This document shows, in pieces, positions 36,998 through 40,108 of a stretch of 40,108 nt of DNA. Position 1 is the first letter of the stretch. Each line of letters opens with the position of its first letter. The translations under genes and the position numbers were made by a program. This stretch comes from a virus: the IMG/VR virus record IMGVR_UViG_3300048800_000013, positions 1-40,108 of that record; one strand, 5' to 3'. The notes beneath the pieces were generated by a model. The model saw nothing but the letters and a program-made list of their open reading frames with translations, was not told where the DNA came from and made no database searches.

Positions 36998-37473
36998 GGG
37001 AAGTTCAGCCTCGCAAACTCACCCCAAATGGCCGTCGCGGCGGCGTCGTATTTCCGGGCAGCCTCGTTCTCGTCGATGGAGGTACCAACGGACCGGCTTT
37101 TGCCTTGATGGTTGACGTAGCTAACCCAGCGAAGCTTCGACTTGCTCCACGAGACGCCCTTGTAGCGCGAACTCTTGCCGGCCTTGCGGCGATTAGAACC
37201 TGTGTTGGCTGCGTTTTGACTACGCGTGGCCAATCTCAGGTTGAGGCGGCGGTTGTCGAGGCCGTCACCATTGATGTGGTCGACCGTCATATCCGCTCCA
37301 GCCCCGATCACAAGGCGGTGTAGATAGAGGTGGAGTTGGTTGTGCCACGCATGGGCGTATGTGCGACCACCTGTGTCCAGCGGACGCCATTTGAAGCCAC
37401 GGACCAAGTCAGAGTCGGCCCAATCAATGAGCGCATGGCGCCCATCGCCAAGCGGCAGTTGAAGGCTCGCCAT
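36994..37473 (-). CDS. HNH homing endonuclease with AP2 DNA-binding domain
   Basis: This protein has 159 residues. N-terminal strand region (LPLGDGRHALIDWADSDLVR), then HRLVIGAGADMTVDHINGDG and LDNRRLNLRLATRSQNAANT, the HNH core. SSRYKGVSWSKSKLRWVSYV through NEAARKYDAAATAIWGEFAR is an AP2-type domain. Such HNH-AP2 enzymes are mobile. It sits inside the glycosyltransferase cluster, coupled to the next gene by a TTGA overlap. Confidence 0.9.
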   Translation of the reverse strand: MASLQLPLGDGRHALIDWADSDLVRGFKWRPLDTGGRTYAHAWHNQLHLYLHRLVIGAGADMTVDHINGDGLDNRRLNLRLATRSQNAANTGSNRRKAGKSSRYKGVSWSKSKLRWVSYVNHQGKSRSVGTSIDENEAARKYDAAATAIWGEFARLNFP

Positions 37474-37491
37474 AGCGCAAATTATACACCT

Positions 37492-38148
37492 TCATGAGAG
37501 TGCCACCTTGGCGATATCAGCGGTGAAGCCGTTGGCCAGGTACTCCTCGAACGCCCGCCGGTCCCTGTCCATCAGGGCCGCACTCTCGGCGTAGAGCGGA
37601 TCGAGTTCAGCCGTGCCGGCAGCAGGGTGCATGTGCTCGATCACCACGTCGGGTAGGTAGCGGTACCCCAACGATCTCCCCCAGCCCAGCCAGACGTTGT
37701 CGATGTACTGGTGCTCCAGCGAAGGCGGGCACATGTAGCCGATGGCCCGGACGATGTTCGACGTCAGGAAGCAGGCGGTGGGGAGCGCCTCGTGCTGGAT
37801 GAGATCTTCGCCGTAGGCAATGCCGGTGCCGAGTTCCTTGAGGGCGGCGCAGATGCGACGATCCCAGCCCACCGTCCGCGGGACGTGGTCATCGCCCATG
37901 GAGCCGAGGTAGCGGTATCGGTCCGCGTGCTTCATCGCGATCTCGTTCGTCCAGCCCACCAAGCCCTGACGCGGACCTGCGGTGAGGAAGTTCAGATCCA
38001 TCACTGCGTACTGGGAGAGGAAGGGGTCGTCGTTGTCAACGCAGACGATCAGGTCTGCTGTCGCCTCAGTGTCCACCCACGCCTTGAGCAGCCGCCTGAT
38101 GTTCTGTGGCCTGCCCCGCGACGGGACGATCACCAGGAGGTCCTTCAT
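37492..38148 (-). CDS. GT-A-like glycosyltransferase
   Basis: This protein has 218 residues. ATG 38148 overlaps the methyltransferase stop (ATGA). DLLVIVPSRGRPQNIRRLLK and ADLIVCVDNDDPFLSQY are the start and the DxD-like acidic site of a family-2-type fold. WTNEIAMKHADRYRYLGSMG, DDHVPRTVGW and ALPTACFLTSNIVRAIGYMC follow. Similar to phage glycosyltransferases of the PSRGRP kind. Likely transfers sugar to a virion or surface component. Confidence 0.8.
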   Translation of the reverse strand: MKDLLVIVPSRGRPQNIRRLLKAWVDTEATADLIVCVDNDDPFLSQYAVMDLNFLTAGPRQGLVGWTNEIAMKHADRYRYLGSMGDDHVPRTVGWDRRICAALKELGTGIAYGEDLIQHEALPTACFLTSNIVRAIGYMCPPSLEHQYIDNVWLGWGRSLGYRYLPDVVIEHMHPAAGTAELDPLYAESAALMDRDRRAFEEYLANGFTADIAKVALS

Positions 38149-38630
38149 CGGGTGGCCAGCACCACGCACTGCCAGGGGTAGGCCGTGCCAGGGATCGACC
38201 ACTCGCCGAGGTCAGGGTCAATGATCGGGCGAGCGATCACGTCGAGGAACCCGGCATCCCGCACGAACCGCTCGACGAGGCTCTCACAGCAGGCCCACTG
38301 GTGGAAGTCCCCAGCCCACCGCTTGGAGCCGTAGATGACCCACTCGATCTCGTTCTCGGGCGTGTCTTGACAGATGCGGGTGAAGTCGGGGCCGACCACG
38401 CAGAGCTTGCCACCCGGGACCAGCACGCGATGGACTTCGGCGAGAGCGGCAGGGATGTCTTGCAGCGGGACGTGCTCGAGGACGTGGCCGCAGTAGACGG
38501 CTGTGGCGGAGGCGGCGGCGAAGGGCAGCGCCAGGATGGAGCCGATCACGTCGGGGTGGACCGTTGGCTCGGTGTCGAGATTCGTCCATCCCTCACGGTA
38601 GAACGGGCCGCAACCGACGTTGATCTTCAC
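38145..38630 (-). CDS. SAM-dependent methyltransferase
   Basis: This protein has 161 residues. GTG 38630 overlaps the upstream TGA (GTGA); upstream in-frame codons lie under the next gene. KINVGCGPFYREGWTNLDTE is the SAM-binding motif I, then YCGHVLEHVPLQDIPAALAE and VLVPGGKLCVVGPDFTRI, the HVLEHV...EVHRVLVPGG class-I pattern. It may methylate a sugar added by the neighbouring transferases. Confidence 0.9.
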   Translation of the reverse strand: MKINVGCGPFYREGWTNLDTEPTVHPDVIGSILALPFAAASATAVYCGHVLEHVPLQDIPAALAEVHRVLVPGGKLCVVGPDFTRICQDTPENEIEWVIYGSKRWAGDFHQWACCESLVERFVRDAGFLDVIARPIIDPDLGEWSIPGTAYPWQCVVLATR

Positions 38631-39199
38631 CACGCCAACCCGCTGAGGTTGCCGCCCCAGTGGTTCCAGATCCACGTCCGCTCGGGGAGGTGGACGAACT
38701 TCGCGCCGGCATCGAGCAGGCGCAGCCACAGACCCCAGTCCTCACACGTCGGGTTTGGCCATGCGTCTGTGCCGGGCTCTGGAAAGCCGCCGACGGCAAG
38801 AACGGCCTCCGTCCGCACCAGGACGGTGACGGGGATGTAGTTGGCTAGGCGAACGGCTTCGGCATCGAAGGGCACGCCCTCCCGGCCTAGTGGATCACTG
38901 CCGCCCTGGACGTCGAACCACGGGTACACGAGGTCCGCGTGACAGTTCTCGGCAGTGGAGAGCAGCCGCTCGATGTGGAGCGGTCGCCAGAGATCGTCGT
39001 CGTCGAGAAAGGCTGTCCACTCGCAGTCCACAGCCTCGAGGGCTCGGTTGCGGGTGGCTGGCGCTCCAAGGTGCTCGTGGTCGATCGCCACGCTGATCTG
39101 ATCGACAGGCCGGGTCTGGTTGGCCACGGAGGCCAAAGCCTCGACGAGCCTGTCGGCTCTCGGCGGGATCGAGGGAATGACCGCCGCGACCGTGGTCAC
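38627..39199 (-). CDS. Family-2 glycosyltransferase
   Basis: This protein has 190 residues. GTG 39199 overlaps the protease stop (GTGA). VAAVIPSIPPRADRLVEALA, ATRNRALEAVDCEWTAFLDD with FLDDDDLWRP (the metal/UDP-sugar DxD site) and a C-terminal CEDWGLWLRLLDAGAKFVHL (catalytic ED-W region). Soluble GT-A fold. First gene of the glycosylation island directly behind the prohead protease. Confidence 0.9.
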   Translation of the reverse strand: MTTVAAVIPSIPPRADRLVEALASVANQTRPVDQISVAIDHEHLGAPATRNRALEAVDCEWTAFLDDDDLWRPLHIERLLSTAENCHADLVYPWFDVQGGSDPLGREGVPFDAEAVRLANYIPVTVLVRTEAVLAVGGFPEPGTDAWPNPTCEDWGLWLRLLDAGAKFVHLPERTWIWNHWGGNLSGLAW

Positions 39200-40098
39200 G
39201 CGATGTCGGCGAGCAACCTTCGGGCGTCTGCTTCGTCGATGGCGTCGTGTTCTGCCTCGGTCTTGCCCGACGCCGGCAGTTTGGCCCCGCACTGGTCGCA
39301 GAACTTGGCGTCAGGCTCGTTCATCTTCCCGCAGGACGGACACTTGACCGTCTCGCCAGGCTTGGCGGAGTAGGGGGCGCGGCCGTCTGAGGTGATCTCG
39401 CCGTCCCGCTTCGCAGCTCGAGGCATCATGCCCGAGTGGGCGTGAGTACCACTGATGTCCCCAACGTGGGAGTGACTGATCGATCCGTCGCCTGACTGCT
39501 TGGCGTGGGAGTGCATGGAGCGCAGATCCGGCGAATCCACCGCCCTGCCGACGATGGTCAGCGCCTGCTCGAGGGTGAGTTCGCCGGCTTCGAGGGAGCG
39601 GGCGATACCGAGGAACTCGGTCGGCATGACCCCACGACTGCCCACCAGCTTCACGCCAGGGACGGCGCCACGCAGGACGATGCTGTTCTCGTCGAGGTCC
39701 GCCTCGTGATAGTCACGAACGCCCTCAAGACCATCACCTGCGGCAGGTTCGTCCTTGCCGTGGGAGAAGCCGAACGAGGCGTCCGTGACTGTTCCGGAGT
39801 GGTACTGAGCCCATGCCTGACGGGCGCGAGGGACGGCCTCGAAGTCGTCGAGCTGGTAGAGGGTGCGGAGCGACTTATCCGAGTCCGTGTAGTCCACGAG
39901 CGAGCCAATCGGCTCCTTCCAGTCATGCGCCCAGCAGAGCGGCGGCTTGCGGAGCTCCAGCGAGCGCGTCCACACACCAGGGCGGAACCGGGTGTTGTAG
40001 TCGTCCACCACGTTGTAGACGGTCGACTCGATCTCGAGCTGGTGCTTGGAGGTGTCGGTCACCTTGACCCGACTGGATGGGACGGAGCGGTATTCCAC
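39196..40098 (-). CDS. HK97-type prohead protease with C-terminal His cluster and zinc ribbon
   Basis: This protein has 300 residues. The first ~150 residues match the S78 family: ESTVYNVVDDYNTRFRPGVW, CWAHDWKEPIGS with His58, and SGTVTDASFGFSHG with Ser108 as probable nucleophile. Residues 195-222 carry HSH, SHSH and HAH clusters, and 253-271 a zinc ribbon (CPSCGKMNEPDAKFCDQCG). The extra C-terminus is unusual and may act as scaffold or metal site. GTG 40098 is the track start; the frame is open to the window edge, so the true start could lie outside. Downstream it is coupled to a glycosyltransferase. Confidence 0.85.
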   Translation of the reverse strand: MEYRSVPSSRVKVTDTSKHQLEIESTVYNVVDDYNTRFRPGVWTRSLELRKPPLCWAHDWKEPIGSLVDYTDSDKSLRTLYQLDDFEAVPRARQAWAQYHSGTVTDASFGFSHGKDEPAAGDGLEGVRDYHEADLDENSIVLRGAVPGVKLVGSRGVMPTEFLGIARSLEAGELTLEQALTIVGRAVDSPDLRSMHSHAKQSGDGSISHSHVGDISGTHAHSGMMPRAAKRDGEITSDGRAPYSAKPGETVKCPSCGKMNEPDAKFCDQCGAKLPASGKTEAEHDAIDEADARRLLADIA

Positions 40099-40108
40099 TT
40101 CAGACGGC

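Noticed and set aside
36044-37108. Plus-strand frame of 354 aa over the GT-B gene
   Set aside because: Shadow; glycosyltransferase motifs are on the minus strand.
1-40098. Portal completed by simply joining the window ends
   Set aside because: The joined frame reads only about 16 further codons before a stop in the protease region, far short of a normal portal; sequence must be missing.
1-40108. Integrase, attachment site or tRNA genes indicating a temperate phage
   Set aside because: No tyrosine or serine recombinase motifs, att-like repeats or tRNA-like folds were recognised; the repressor alone does not prove lysogeny.

Overview
The window looks like almost the whole genome of a tailed bacteriophage (Caudoviricetes) with a long, probably non-contractile tail. 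It carries small and large terminase, an HK97-type portal, prohead protease and major capsid protein, head-tail connectors, a tail terminator, a major tail protein, a frameshifted tail assembly chaperone pair, a 1053-residue tape measure, minor tail proteins, a lysis region, and a phage-type replication and recombination module. The DNA is GC-rich, GTG and TTG starts are frequent, and a DnaA-box-like 9-mer of the high-GC Gram-positive type is present. An actinobacterial host is therefore likely, but this is inference. No integrase, DNA polymerase, primase, replicative helicase or tRNA gene was seen.

Layout. (1) 1-7268, minus strand: portal (cut by the window edge), terminases, two fibre-like surface proteins, a small structural protein, and a chain of tiny zinc-ribbon and membrane proteins. 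(2) 7269-7601: a divergent control region. (3) 7602-11257, plus strand: an early operon with an HNH nuclease, zinc-finger proteins, a replication initiator with iteron-like repeats inside its gene, a possible helicase-loader partner and a Holliday-junction-resolvase-like nuclease. (4) 11254-11864, minus strand: a Cro/CI-type repressor coupled to an HNH gene. (5) 11865-11986: a compact divergent promoter with two ACCGGACGTT repeats. (6) 11987-16838, plus strand: a second early operon with a Rad52/Sak-like annealing protein, a Gam-like protein, HNH genes, many small proteins and a decayed segmental duplication. (7) 16839-16901: a hairpin between converging operons. (8) 16902-40098, minus strand: the late region. 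Read from the right edge it encodes protease, a glycosyltransferase/methyltransferase island, capsid, connectors, tail, lysis genes and a metallophosphoesterase.

On the minus strand the portal runs off the left edge, and the protease that normally follows a portal starts 10 bp from the right edge. The two edges are therefore probably neighbours in a circular or circularly permuted genome, with roughly the C-terminal 150-250 portal codons missing between them.

Genes are packed with 1-4 base stop/start overlaps (ATGA, GTGA, TTGA, TAATG), so most units look translationally coupled. That coupling supports many very short genes and fixes their starts. The strongest leads are a candidate replication origin inside the initiator gene, a CI-like repressor with a predicted leaderless message, a glycosylation island between protease and capsid, a membrane-anchored two-domain phosphoesterase in the lysis region, and a recurring GGCAACC-type element in the few gaps of the late operon.
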